NCBI GenBank assembly: GCA_036005125.1
Contig: DASYQV010000117.1
Span: forward strand, 1 to 28,423
Reading direction: 5' to 3'
Source of the DNA: DASYQV01 sp036005125
GTDB taxonomy: Bacteria > Acidobacteriota > Vicinamibacteria > Vicinamibacterales > UBA2999
DNA length: 28,423 bases
A program made the translations under genes and the position numbers. A model generated the notes under the pieces. It ran no database searches. It was not told where the DNA came from and saw only the letters and a list, made by a program, of their open reading frames with translations. Of the stretch, positions 7,638 through 15,284 are shown piece after piece (the first letter of the stretch is position 1; each line of letters begins with the position of its first letter).

Positions 7638-8750
7638 ATGTACCGAATGTGGGCCATCGTCGAGCGCGAGATGCGGCGGTTCCGCCGCAGCCCGTTCCTC
7701 ATCGCCATGTCGATGATCTTCCCTGTCATCCAGCTCGTCATCCTGGGCTATGCGTTCGGCGGCAACGTCAAGCACCTCAAGATCGGTGTGCTCGACTACG
7801 ACCGTGGAGTGCCGGCCGTCCGGGTGCGCGAGCTGGTCTCGGCGGCCTCGTCGGGCGCCCAGACGCTGGATATCTCCGAGTACTACGATCAGGGGGTGGC
7901 TCTCACCGATCTGCGCAACGGCCGCATCAACGGCCTCCTCACCATTCCGCCTGATTTCTCGCGACGTGTGCTGGCGCGGAACGAACCTCGCGTGGCGCTC
8001 GTCGCCGACAACGCCGACAGCTTCGTGGCCACTGCGCTGGCGGGAACGATGGGGAGCATTCTCTCGGCGTATCAGCAGTCGGCGGTCATGCCGCGCGTGG
8101 CCGCCGTGCCGCAGCTCGACGTGGTCGAAATGTACCCGTACGTGCCGTACGTCCAGTACCTCCTGCCCGGCTCGATCGTCATGTCGATTTTCATGATGGT
8201 GATGATCGGCGGCGGCATCATCTTCATCGACGACAAGGCGCGCGGCCTGCACGAAGGCTACCTGGTCACGCCGATCACCAGGCTCGAGCTGATCATGGGA
8301 TTCAACATCTCCGGAACGATCAAGGCGGTGCTTGCCGGGGTCATGATTACGATCATCGGTTCCTTCGTGGCGGGCATTCCGCAGCCACTCGACCCCATGC
8401 GCCTCCTGCGGCTGCTTCTTGTGATCTCGGTCGCCGCGTATGCGCTCGTCAGCCTGATGTTTCTCGTCATGGTCCGCGTCAACGATCCCCTGTTGCCGCG
8501 CGCCGTCTTCGGCGTCCTGAACACGCTCTTGTATTTCCCGAGCGGGGCCGTCTACCCGCAGCAGGGCTTCCCGGGATGGATGCAGGTCATCGCCGTAGCG
8601 GACCCGTTCACCTACGCGGTGCACGCGTTCAAGTCGCTGCTCCTCAAGAACACCGGGTTCGCGGCGATTTCCTTCGATCTCCTGTTCCTGCTCGTCTTCT
8701 CGCTCGTGGCCATGACGGCCGCGACGCTCCTCTTCCGGCGAACATTATGA
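7638..8750 (+). CDS. ABC-2 type permease (YbhS/YbhR-like)
   Basis: The 370-residue inner-membrane protein has the ABC-2 permease layout. A cytoplasmic elbow helix (MWAIVEREMRRFRRSPFL) leads into the first membrane segment (IAMSMIFPVIQLVILGYAFG), then a large periplasmic domain (about 45-175). A bundle of membrane segments follows (about 178-365), including GSIVMSIFMMVMIGGGIIFIDD and the conserved YFPSGAVYPQQGFPGWMQ loop. A GGAGG motif lies 12 bp before the ATG. Only one permease gene is present, against two (ybhS, ybhR) in the E. coli operon, so a homodimer is expected. The stop overlaps the next start as ATGA, showing translational coupling to the regulator. Confidence 0.92.
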   Translation: MYRMWAIVEREMRRFRRSPFLIAMSMIFPVIQLVILGYAFGGNVKHLKIGVLDYDRGVPAVRVRELVSAASSGAQTLDISEYYDQGVALTDLRNGRINGLLTIPPDFSRRVLARNEPRVALVADNADSFVATALAGTMGSILSAYQQSAVMPRVAAVPQLDVVEMYPYVPYVQYLLPGSIVMSIFMMVMIGGGIIFIDDKARGLHEGYLVTPITRLELIMGFNISGTIKAVLAGVMITIIGSFVAGIPQPLDPMRLLRLLLVISVAAYALVSLMFLVMVRVNDPLLPRAVFGVLNTLLYFPSGAVYPQQGFPGWMQVIAVADPFTYAVHAFKSLLLKNTGFAAISFDLLFLLVFSLVAMTAATLLFRRTL

Positions 8751-9436
8751 AAAAGGGCGACCGGGTCACGCGGGAGCGCGTCGTCAGCGTGGCAGCCCGC
8801 CTGTTTGCCAGCCGCGGTTTCAAGAAGGTGACGGTCCGCGAAATCTGCCGCACCGCGGGCGTGAACGTCGCGGCCGTCAACTATCACTTCGGCAACAAGC
8901 TGGGACTCTACCGCGGCATCCTGGAAAAGGCCGTCGAGGCGATGCGCGAGACCAATGAGGCAGCGCGGCTGGCTGGTGAGGGACGCCCACCCGATCAGAA
9001 GCTGCGCGCGTTCGTGCGCGTATACGTACATCGGACGGTTGCCTCCCGTCAGCACTCGTGGATCCAGTCGCTCATGTCACGGGAGATTGCCGACCGCACC
9101 GCCGCGATCGATCTCGTCGTCGAGCGCGTGCTGCGGCCGCGCGCCGCGTACCTGGCCGGCATCGTCGCCGAGATCCTCCACTGTGCCAGCGACGACGAGC
9201 GGGTCGTGCGAGCGGTGACGTGCGTCCAGTCGCAATGTCTCGCATTCGTCCCGAACCCAGTGAGCAGCCGTTTGCATCCCGACCTCGGGGGCACGCCCGA
9301 CGCCGTTGACGCGCTGGCAGAGCACATCACCGCGTTCTCGCTCGCCGGAATTCGCGCGCTGCGCACGGGCCGCGCCGCTGCCCGGCGGCCACGGGCGCGC
9401 AGGCGTCGCACGCAGGGACGTGTTGCGGGTCGATAG
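8747..9436 (+). CDS. TetR-family regulator with CerR-like C-terminal region
   Basis: The 229-residue protein begins at the ATG of the ATGA overlap with the permease stop. Residues 8-55 form the TetR DNA-binding domain (RVVSVAARLFASRGFKKVTVREICR..., recognition part VNVAAVNYHFGNK). The remainder resembles the CerR/YbiH ligand-binding region (SRQHSWIQSLMSREIADRT, CVQSQCLAFV). In E. coli, YbiH/CecR controls the ybhGFSR exporter genes, and the gene order here (adaptor, ATPase, permease, TetR) corresponds to that module. It most likely represses its own operon through the palindrome at 5349-5377. The C-terminal 25 residues are Arg/Ala-rich and poorly conserved in style. The gene ends 16 bp from the convergent gene at 9453. 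Confidence 0.88.
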   Translation: MKKGDRVTRERVVSVAARLFASRGFKKVTVREICRTAGVNVAAVNYHFGNKLGLYRGILEKAVEAMRETNEAARLAGEGRPPDQKLRAFVRVYVHRTVASRQHSWIQSLMSREIADRTAAIDLVVERVLRPRAAYLAGIVAEILHCASDDERVVRAVTCVQSQCLAFVPNPVSSRLHPDLGGTPDAVDALAEHITAFSLAGIRALRTGRAAARRPRARRRRTQGRVAGR

Positions 9437-9452
9437 ACTTTTGACTCTGACT

Positions 9453-10331
9453 TCAGCGTCCGAGGTAGATGACCAGGCCCGCGGCTGCGCGCAGGTGATG
9501 GACGTACCCGAACCGGACGTCGGTTTGAGACGTGAACCCTCCCAGGGGGCTCAGGTGGAGAATGCTCAACCCGAGGGGCGAAGGTGACACGTGGTCCGAT
9601 GCTTCAATGCGCAGTCCTACACTCACAGGACCGAGCGGAATACGGAGATCGGCTCCCGCACCGAAGTTCACCGCGAACACTGTTTCAAGACCCAGCTCGT
9701 CTACTGAGAGCACGAACTGACTTCCGGTGTCCTCGGCGACCACGATGTCCCCGCGCTCGTTGCGCCGGCTGGGAGTGCGCTCGATGAAGGTGAGGAGCGA
9801 CGGGGTGACGGTTCGTGAGAGATCGTATGTGATCCCGCCGAACCCGAGAAAGACGTAGGGCCACACCCACCGGCTCGGTTTGTAATCTATCAACCCGATT
9901 GCGCCTCGCAGGTCGTAGATCCACGTCTTCACGTCTACCGGCGTGCGGTCCTCAGGGGTTCGCGGCTGGAGCGTGTCGGGCGTGCCGCCAATCACCAGCG
10001 AGCCCTTGGAATACCCCCCATGGAGGCGGAATCCGTATCTCCCTCGCCAGTAGGTGACGTTGCCGTCATAAACCGTGGCCGGTTTGACGCGAACATCGCG
10101 AACGATCACCTGTTCCAGGATGCCGGACACGGAGGAAATCGAACCGAGCAACACCAGGTTGCTCCAGTCCGTTGGCACGAGAAATCCCGCCGAGCCGCTC
10201 ACGTCGACCCGGGGCGGACGGTCGTAGGAATCCGCCCATGGCTCCTTCCAGTCCTGAGCGCTCGCGGTGATTGACGAGAAGAGCACCAAAGCCACGATGC
10301 ACGGCAGCCAAATCTGGCGGGCGGGACCCAT
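9453..10331 (-). CDS. Outer-membrane beta-barrel-like protein
   Basis: The 292-residue protein starts at an ATG with an AGAGGG-type ribosome site upstream. An in-frame extension to 10391 is open but lacks signals. A signal peptide (RQIWLPCIVALVLFSSITASAQ) is followed by alternating hydrophobic and aromatic strands (VDVSGSAGFLVPTDW, YGFRLHGGYSKGSLVIGG, WVWPYVFLGFGGITYDL, TVFAVNFGAGADLRIPLGPVSVGLRIEASD) and ends with FGYVHHLRAAAGLVIYLGR. That is the look of an OmpA/OMP_b-brl-type eight-stranded barrel that closes on a C-terminal aromatic strand. The function is unknown. It is convergent with the TetR gene. Confidence 0.75.
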   Translation of the reverse strand: MGPARQIWLPCIVALVLFSSITASAQDWKEPWADSYDRPPRVDVSGSAGFLVPTDWSNLVLLGSISSVSGILEQVIVRDVRVKPATVYDGNVTYWRGRYGFRLHGGYSKGSLVIGGTPDTLQPRTPEDRTPVDVKTWIYDLRGAIGLIDYKPSRWVWPYVFLGFGGITYDLSRTVTPSLLTFIERTPSRRNERGDIVVAEDTGSQFVLSVDELGLETVFAVNFGAGADLRIPLGPVSVGLRIEASDHVSPSPLGLSILHLSPLGGFTSQTDVRFGYVHHLRAAAGLVIYLGR

Positions 10332-10528
10332 GACTCGCACCCTCTGCAGACTTCGGTCGGGGCCGAATGATGGCGCCGACGCAATCTGCACTTATGGCAT
10401 CTCCGGCGAGTATATCGCCGGACGTCCGAATCATCGATGGGTTCTTCGGTGACATCCGGGCGTCGCCGAATTATCCTTGCAGCGTTGACCGGGCTCGGAC
10501 GACGCCGAACCAGCCCACGGAGGCCGCC

Positions 10529-11515
10529 ATGAAACGACACGGGCTTTGGATGGTCTTGATGACTTCTCTTCTCATCGGGCCGTCGATCGATGTATCTGCG
10601 CAGCAGGAGGGTGAAGCGTCCCCATCGGTCCGTCAGGTCTCGCGCGCCCGGGTTGGCGACCACGGGATTGTCAGAGGTCGCGTGCAGGCAGTTCATGCAC
10701 CGAGGCTTTTCACCGTAGAGGACAGGCTGGGCCCTGGACGCGACGTGCTGGTCGTCGCTCCCGATGCCCGCGCGACGCCGGCGGTCGGGGCGACGGTCGA
10801 GGCACACGGTGTGATGCGGCGGCTCGAAGACAGCGATTTCGAAGAGACCCCAGGCTGGCGCGACATCGACGAGCAGACGAGGGCACGACTGTCCGGACGT
10901 CCGGTTCTCGTCGCGATATCGCTCATGAGCGCCAGCACCGGTCAGACACCGCAACGCGATGCAGAATCGCCCGCGGGCGAGCCGGCACGTCGTCGTGCCG
11001 CGAGGCCCGGTGAGCAGGTTCCGGCCACGGTGCGACCGGCCACGCTTGCCGATCAGATTAGCGATCTCGCGGGTTATCGCGTGCGAGTGCCGTACGCTCG
11101 AGTGGTCGGCGTGTTCGAACCGCGTGCGTTCCTCATCGACACCTCTTCGTTGGTTCTGCCGACGATCGGCAATCGCAACCGAGTCCTGGTGTTCGTCGAG
11201 GGCGGGTCGCTCCGGGTGCCTGCCGAATCGCTGGTCGCATCGACCGTTACGGTGGAGGGCATCGCGCGCACACTGCTTGGCATGCAGGTGACCGGCGAGG
11301 TGCCATGGCCGGCGAGGCTCGATCGCGAGACGGTCGAGCGTCTGGAGATCCGCGCCGCGATCCTGGCGACATCGGTCCACACGGCGGATGGCATCGAGCT
11401 GACCGATCGCCCGCCAACGACGACGGCTGCTTCGTCGACCACCGCGTCCTCGCGCGGGGATCGAGGCGGGGTCGCCCGACACCGCCGTCCATCTGGTTCA
11501 GAGTCCCGGCGCTGA
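10529..11515 (+). CDS. Secreted protein with two similar beta-rich modules
   Basis: The 328-residue protein is translated from ATG 10529, preceded by GGAGG. The open frame extends to 10367 but has no better start. A signal peptide (about 1-24, ending VSAQQ) precedes two modules that look related. The first is about 41-98: GIVRGRVQAVHAPRLFTVED, then DVLVVAPDA, then GATVEAHGVMRRL. The second is about 182-283: YRVRVPYARVVGVFEPRAFLID, then RVLVFVEGG, then STVTVEGIARTLL. The repeating order of strand, AVHAPRLF or GVFEPRAF turn, VLV strand and VEAHG/VEGIA strand suggests a duplicated OB-fold-like barrel. The tail after about 295 is Ser/Thr/Arg-rich and disordered. No catalytic motif was found. The gene ends 17 bp from the convergent cupredoxin gene. 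Confidence 0.7.
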   Translation: MKRHGLWMVLMTSLLIGPSIDVSAQQEGEASPSVRQVSRARVGDHGIVRGRVQAVHAPRLFTVEDRLGPGRDVLVVAPDARATPAVGATVEAHGVMRRLEDSDFEETPGWRDIDEQTRARLSGRPVLVAISLMSASTGQTPQRDAESPAGEPARRRAARPGEQVPATVRPATLADQISDLAGYRVRVPYARVVGVFEPRAFLIDTSSLVLPTIGNRNRVLVFVEGGSLRVPAESLVASTVTVEGIARTLLGMQVTGEVPWPARLDRETVERLEIRAAILATSVHTADGIELTDRPPTTTAASSTTASSRGDRGGVARHRRPSGSESRR

Positions 11516-11532
11516 GGAGGCGACGCGGGAGA

Positions 11533-11931
11533 CTACTGGATCAGGATTCGTCCCTGCAGCGACGTGTTCGACGGCACGATGTGATCGTGATACCCGCAGG
11601 TGCGTGCCGTCGTGAGCGGGGCCGACGCTCGGCTCTCGCCTGGCTGCAGAGGCCCCCAGTTGAGCGCCGGACAGTCGGTGTGGCTGGGATGCGGATCGGA
11701 GTTGAGATCCCGCGCACGCGAGTCGTTGTTGACCAGCGTGACCGTGCTTCCTACTGCCACCCGGATGAAGTTCGGACTTACGCTGCCGTTCGCGATCGTG
11801 ATCGTGTTCGTGTCGACCGGCCCCGTTGACGTTGACGTCGGGGACGTGGGCGAGTCTCCGCTGCAGGAGACAGCCATCACCACCGCCGCAGGCAGCACGA
11901 CGGTGCAGACGCGATGCTTCCAACTCGGCAC
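11533..11931 (-). CDS. Cupredoxin-like lipoprotein
   Basis: The start is taken as GTG 11931, because GGAGG stands 6 bp upstream and the protein then begins VPSWKHRVCTVVLPAAVVMAVSC, a lipoprotein signal with the lipid Cys at residue 23. The frame is open to a GTG at 12000, but that start would put 23 extra residues before the signal. A Ser/Thr/Pro linker is followed by a plastocyanin-like fold: ITIANGSVSPNFIRVAVGSTVTLVNND, then DPHPSHTDCP (H81, H84) and TCGYHDH (C112, H115, H117), ending LQGRILIQ. His, Cys and His copper ligands are in place. The usual axial Met after the last His is replaced by VPSN, so copper geometry may differ from a classical blue copper site. A role in periplasmic electron transfer or copper binding is inferred. 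Confidence 0.75.
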   Translation of the reverse strand: MPSWKHRVCTVVLPAAVVMAVSCSGDSPTSPTSTSTGPVDTNTITIANGSVSPNFIRVAVGSTVTLVNNDSRARDLNSDPHPSHTDCPALNWGPLQPGESRASAPLTTARTCGYHDHIVPSNTSLQGRILIQ

Positions 11932-12024
11932 AGATGTCCTCCAAACGCTCGCCGCCCCCCGCGGCGCAGCGTGACGAAAGTGTCGACTGGCCCGGACCAC
12001 TGCTCCCGGCCGCGCCGTTACAGT

Positions 12025-12046
12025 TAACGAGGATTGATCCCCGTTA
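12025..12046. promoter_or_regulatory. Inverted repeat between the cupredoxin and dps genes
   Basis: TAACGAGGAT (12025-12034) and ATCCCCGTTA (12037-12046) are inverted repeats with one mismatch and a two-base centre. They lie in the divergent intergenic region. The element could be an operator or a small hairpin. No clear promoter could be matched to it. Confidence 0.35.
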
Positions 12047-12221
12047 GTACAGAGGACGGCCTTCCTGCCGAGGAGCCGGAGGAACTCATCGATTCAAATC
12101 CCATCCGAAATGACGGCCGTTGGCCCGAACCCGTCAACTTGTTTGCAAGAGACCTGGAAGAGGGAGGGACCTCAGAGGGATTGTGTGCGTGTTGAAAACC
12201 CAACAGTGAGGGAGAACGACC

Positions 12222-12749
12222 ATGGCCGTACGTGCCGTAAAGTCCGCGGTGCCCAAGCCGCTCGCGACGCCAACCGACCTGAAGGAGGAAGAAGTCCGGG
12301 CCGTCACCACAGCCGTGAATCCACTGATTGCCGATGCCTTCGCCCTGTACGTCAAGTTGAAGAACTTCCACTGGCATGTCTTCGGTTCGCACTTTCGTGA
12401 CTATCACCTGCTGTTCGACGAGCAGGCCGAGTCGGTCCTCGGCGCCATCGACACGCTTGCCGAGCGTGTGAGGAAGATTGGCGGGACGACGATCCGAAGC
12501 ATCTCGCACATCAGCCAGCTCCAGACGATTCGCGACGATGACGAGGAGTGTGTGACGCCGAAGGAGATGATCGCGCGCCTCATCGAGGATAACCGGCACA
12601 TCGCCGAACAGCAGCGCGAGGCGATCGAGGTGTGCGACAAGAACCGTGACACGCCGACAGGGAACCTGCTGCAGGAGATCCTGGAGAAGACCGAACGGCG
12701 GATCTGGTTTCTCCACGAAATCAGTCAGGGCGGGACGGATATCGACTGA
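12222..12749 (+). CDS. dps: Dps family ferritin-like DNA-protection protein
   Basis: The 175-residue protein is a Dps miniferritin, which forms a dodecamer that oxidises and stores iron with peroxide and can coat DNA. Its length and helical pattern fit the family. The intersubunit ferroxidase ligands are all present: NFHWHVFG gives H50, DYHLLFDEQ gives H62 and D66, and AIDTLAERV gives D77 and E81, in the spacing of E. coli Dps. A Lys/Arg-containing N-terminal tail (MAVRAVKSAVPKP) could bind DNA. A GAGGGAG ribosome site lies 7 bp before the ATG. The last part of this gene has a diverged copy at 23162-23273. Regulation is not evident beyond the inverted repeat at 12025-12046. Confidence 0.95.
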   Translation: MAVRAVKSAVPKPLATPTDLKEEEVRAVTTAVNPLIADAFALYVKLKNFHWHVFGSHFRDYHLLFDEQAESVLGAIDTLAERVRKIGGTTIRSISHISQLQTIRDDDEECVTPKEMIARLIEDNRHIAEQQREAIEVCDKNRDTPTGNLLQEILEKTERRIWFLHEISQGGTDID

Positions 12750-13142
12750 CCCGTTTCACTACTGCCCGTCTGACCGAGACCGTGTGGGCACAGGGCATCG
12801 CAGAGAGTCCCTCGCTCCGGATGGTGGAACTGATGCGCCAGTGGAGCGCCGTACGCAGAGGTACGTAGGCCCGCCGCATGCCGCATCTTTAAGGTGCGGC
12901 CGTCTTGCGCGCGCGCTTGGCACCGAACTGGCGCGGTCCGCTGCACTCCGTCCTGCTGATGCTCGACGGATCGATCGCGTCCGGATTGCTTGGTCCCCCG
13001 GCTGGTGGGCATCCAGAACACCAGCAACCAACTCCCTGCGCCGGTGCTCAGAGGGTCTGTTAGGATCGAGGCGCCCGCGCAAGCACGCCAACGGTCCGCA
13101 TTGCGCGACGCGCCCAGTCCTTCGCGCGGACGGCCACCCCAC
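12750..13142. other. Non-coding stretch after dps
   Basis: No convincing gene is seen in these 393 bp. Long frames on the minus strand here have random composition and are extensions of an antisense tRNA reading. A weak hairpin (CCGCATCTT / AAGGTGCGG) near 12878-12898 could be a dps terminator, but it lacks a U-tract. Confidence 0.5.
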
Positions 13143-13330
13143 GCGCCCGTAGCTCATTTGGACCGCTATGCGGCTTGGAACGTGAATTTTGTACCCGTTG
13201 CCCAGGATCCGCATAGCGGTCCTAGGCGCGCAAAGCGCGCCAAAGAGACACTGGCAACCAGTCGCGGGCTCCGCCGGGATATCAAGGGCGGAACCCGTGA
13301 CTGATAGAGCACCGGCCTTCCAAGGCAAGA
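13143..13330 (+). pseudogene. Interrupted tRNA remnant
   Basis: 13143-13162 reads GCGCCCGTAGCTCATTTGGA, one base off the first 20 bases of the intact tRNA-Arg at 13437. About 137 bp later, GATAGAGCACCGGCCTTCCAAGGC (about 13303-13326) matches the end of a D-arm and an anticodon arm with anticodon UCC, as in a tRNA-Gly. The T-arm is missing or degenerate (no TTCGA motif). The piece between the halves contains a perfect inverted repeat and a small hairpin. This looks like a tRNA copy broken in its D-loop and then decayed. Confidence 0.6.
13160..13222. repeat. Perfect 14-bp inverted repeat inside the tRNA remnant
   Basis: GGACCGCTATGCGG (13160-13173) and CCGCATAGCGGTCC (13209-13222) are perfect inverted repeats around 35 bp. 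The left arm begins exactly where the sequence departs from the tRNA. Three bases after the right arm is a second hairpin, GGCGCGC-AAA-GCGCGCC (13225-13241). This is the only clear structure in the insert. Confidence 0.8.
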
Positions 13331-13436
13331 GGCCCCTATTCTGTGAGCCGGAATCGGCAGAAAAATACGTGTTTTTGACGCGCCGTACGTTCCGGGGGTG
13401 CATTAGGGGTGCGGCATCGTCGTACCATGAGACAAC

Positions 13437-13513
13437 GCGCCCGTAGCTCAGTTGGATAGAGCACGAGCCTTCTAAGCTCGGGGCCGCTGGTTCGAGTCCA
13501 GCCGGGCGCGCCA
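13437..13513 (+). tRNA. tRNA-Arg (anticodon UCU)
   Basis: The full cloverleaf can be folded by eye. The acceptor stem is GCGCCCG/CGGGCGC, the D-arm GCTC...GAGC, and the anticodon arm CGAGC-CTTCTAA-GCTCG with anticodon TCT. The T-arm is GCTGG-TTCGAGT-CCAGC, followed by discriminator G and an encoded CCA (13511-13513). Seventy-seven bases is normal. It reads AGA codons as Arg. Confidence 0.97.
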
Positions 13514-13516
13514 GCT

Positions 13517-13744
13517 TCACGGTGTCGCCAAACTCACCCTGCGGACGAAGTCGAACCGCCTCGAATGGACGCCGCTCCGGTCAAGGGCGGCGATGGTCTC
13601 CTCCTGCGCGCCGTCGTGCTCCAGCATCAGGTCGTCGTACAGCACCGCGATGCGCGCAATCTGCATGCGCATCTTCTCTGTCTCGTCGGAGTACCTGAAG
13701 ACCCGCTGACAGATGTGGCCGACGCGCGTCTTCGACTTGATCAC
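13517..13744 (-). CDS. Small protein of unknown function, possibly truncated
   Basis: About 75 residues are read from a GTG at 13744. A TTG at 13813 would extend it into the end of the upstream lyase gene, and neither start has a clear ribosome site. The core (GHICQRVFRYSDETEKMRMQIARIAVLYDDLMLEHDGAQEETIAAL) is a charged, regularly spaced helical pattern that looks like true coding sequence rather than noise. The reading frame ends abruptly after RRFDFVRRVSLATP, only 4 bp from the encoded CCA of tRNA-Arg. I recall longer proteins with this type of segment, so C-terminal truncation is suspected. No function is assigned. Confidence 0.45.
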   Translation of the reverse strand: MIKSKTRVGHICQRVFRYSDETEKMRMQIARIAVLYDDLMLEHDGAQEETIAALDRSGVHSRRFDFVRRVSLATP

Positions 13745-13767
13745 CTTGGCGTCGTCTGCGTCTTGTA

Positions 13768-14916
13768 CTACATTTCCGGCAGGGTGCGCAGCGCTCGATC
13801 CAGATCGGTCCAAAGGTCCTCGACGGCCTCGATACCCACACTCAATCGCAACAGCGTCGGGGGCAGGTGCTCCTGGCCCGGAATGCTGGCCCGCCGTTCG
13901 ACGGTGGACTCAACCGCGCCCAAGCTGGTCGCGTGTTGAATGAGCTGCAATCCGGCGCATACGGCGTCGGCGGTGGGACTGTCGCCGCGCACGTCGAACG
14001 AGATAATCGTGCCGAAGCCCTTGAGTTGGCGTCGCGCGGCCTCGTGCGTTGGGTGGCTCACGAGGCCGGGATAGCGTGTCAGCGTGACGTTTGGATGGCG
14101 CGCGAGGCGCTCGGCCAGTGTCATCGCGTTGCGTTGCGCCCGCTCCAGCCGCAATGCCAGCGTCCTAACTCCGCGGACCGCGAGAAACGTTTCGAGTGTA
14201 CCGGGTGTTGCGCCCGTGAGCTCGCGGGCCTGCCGCAGCGCCGCCAGCAGGTTCGCATCGCGCACCGTGACAACGCCGCCGAGTAGGTCCGAGTGTCCGC
14301 CGATGAACTTCGTCGCCGATTGCACGGCCACATCGGCCCCTAGCGCCAGCGGACGCTGATTGAGCGGCGTAGCGAAGGTATTGTCCACTCCCAGGATCGC
14401 GCCACGCTTGCGCGGTGCGGCGCAGATGGCATCCAGGTCACCCACCGTCAGCAGCGGGTTCGAAGGCGACTCCAGCCAAATCAAATCGGCCACGCCGCAC
14501 ATCTCGATCCAGCCTGCGGTATCGGCCACGGCGACGCGATGCACGGTCCACCGGCTGCGACTTTCGCCAGCTTTGGCGAGTCCCGCGACACCGTGGTAGC
14601 AGTCGTCCGGTAGCGCCACGATGGAGCCCGTGGGGAGTTGATCGAAAACCGCCGCGATTCCCGCCATGCCGGAGGCGAAGGAGACCGAAGAGCCGCCCTC
14701 GAGGCCGCCGACGATCTCTTCCAGTGCCTCCCAGCCCGGCGTGGCGTCGTCGCGTGAGTATGCACGGTGCTCGCCCAGCACGAAGTTCGACGCCGGGCAT
14801 GGGGGCACGTTGAGCGGCGAGCCAGGGCGCCGGTCCCGTCCTGCCGAGACCAGCCACGATTCGACCGAGCCTGGATCACCCGGGTTGTGCCCTGTTGTCG
14901 TATCACTCGATGTCAT
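13768..14916 (-). CDS. PLP-dependent Cys/Met metabolism enzyme (cystathionine gamma-synthase/lyase type)
   Basis: The 382-residue protein has the fold-type I motifs of the Cys_Met_Meta_PP family. These are SFASGMAGIAAV (80-91) for phosphate binding, ESPSNPLL (149-156), VDNTFATP (177-184) with the Asp that pairs with the PLP nitrogen, and SATKFIGGHSDLLGG (200-214) with the Schiff-base Lys at K203. The C-terminal domain contains FGTIISFDV and HATSLGAVESTVERRA, typical of the family. Members make or break C-S bonds in cystathionine, homocysteine or methionine. The sequence alone does not settle which reaction applies, and no other sulfur gene is adjacent. The family's LRLSVGIE ending is intact, so the enzyme is probably functional. 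An AGGA motif precedes the ATG. Confidence 0.9.
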   Translation of the reverse strand: MTSSDTTTGHNPGDPGSVESWLVSAGRDRRPGSPLNVPPCPASNFVLGEHRAYSRDDATPGWEALEEIVGGLEGGSSVSFASGMAGIAAVFDQLPTGSIVALPDDCYHGVAGLAKAGESRSRWTVHRVAVADTAGWIEMCGVADLIWLESPSNPLLTVGDLDAICAAPRKRGAILGVDNTFATPLNQRPLALGADVAVQSATKFIGGHSDLLGGVVTVRDANLLAALRQARELTGATPGTLETFLAVRGVRTLALRLERAQRNAMTLAERLARHPNVTLTRYPGLVSHPTHEAARRQLKGFGTIISFDVRGDSPTADAVCAGLQLIQHATSLGAVESTVERRASIPGQEHLPPTLLRLSVGIEAVEDLWTDLDRALRTLPEM

Positions 14917-15284
14917 TGCTCGATCCTAGCAGGGCGCTCCTTCGTCTCACTGAACTGCAACAGGGCTTCACCGACGCGGCCCGCCTTTCACTGACGTTGT
15001 CCGATTTGCAGATGCCATCGCGATCGTCACGGAGGTTACGATCGCGCGGCCTTTCGGCACACAAAGCCAGCAACTGGGGCGCAGAGATTTCGCCGAACGA
15101 AGGATCAAAGTGTTTTTGGCACCCCTACGAGTGAATCGCCGGCCCTCGGCCTACGGCTCGCGCTGGAATTCATTCGCAAACGTTCGGATTTCCTCTAAGC
15201 GTGTTGGTGACGAGCCAGATGTGCTCGGCCACCGCTCGTTGCAGCGGCGAAGCCGCAGTGCAATCCCGGCTTCCTCTTGCCGTG
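14917..15284. other. Non-coding stretch, nothing recognised
   Basis: About 370 bp upstream of the lyase gene and before the propeller remnant. Frames are short with no ribosome sites. It may contain further decayed coding sequence of the propeller gene, but none could be recognised. Confidence 0.4.

Noticed and set aside
13143..13513. Classic attL/attR pair of an integrated island at tRNA-Arg
   Set aside because: Integrases usually duplicate the tRNA 3' end, but here the 5' end is duplicated, and no integrase gene is present. A decayed scar is the safer reading.
12759..13520. Long minus-strand frame of 253 residues starting MKLARPAGLEPA
   Set aside because: Its first residues are the antisense reading of tRNA-Arg, a well-known false protein. 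The rest has random composition and no ribosome site.
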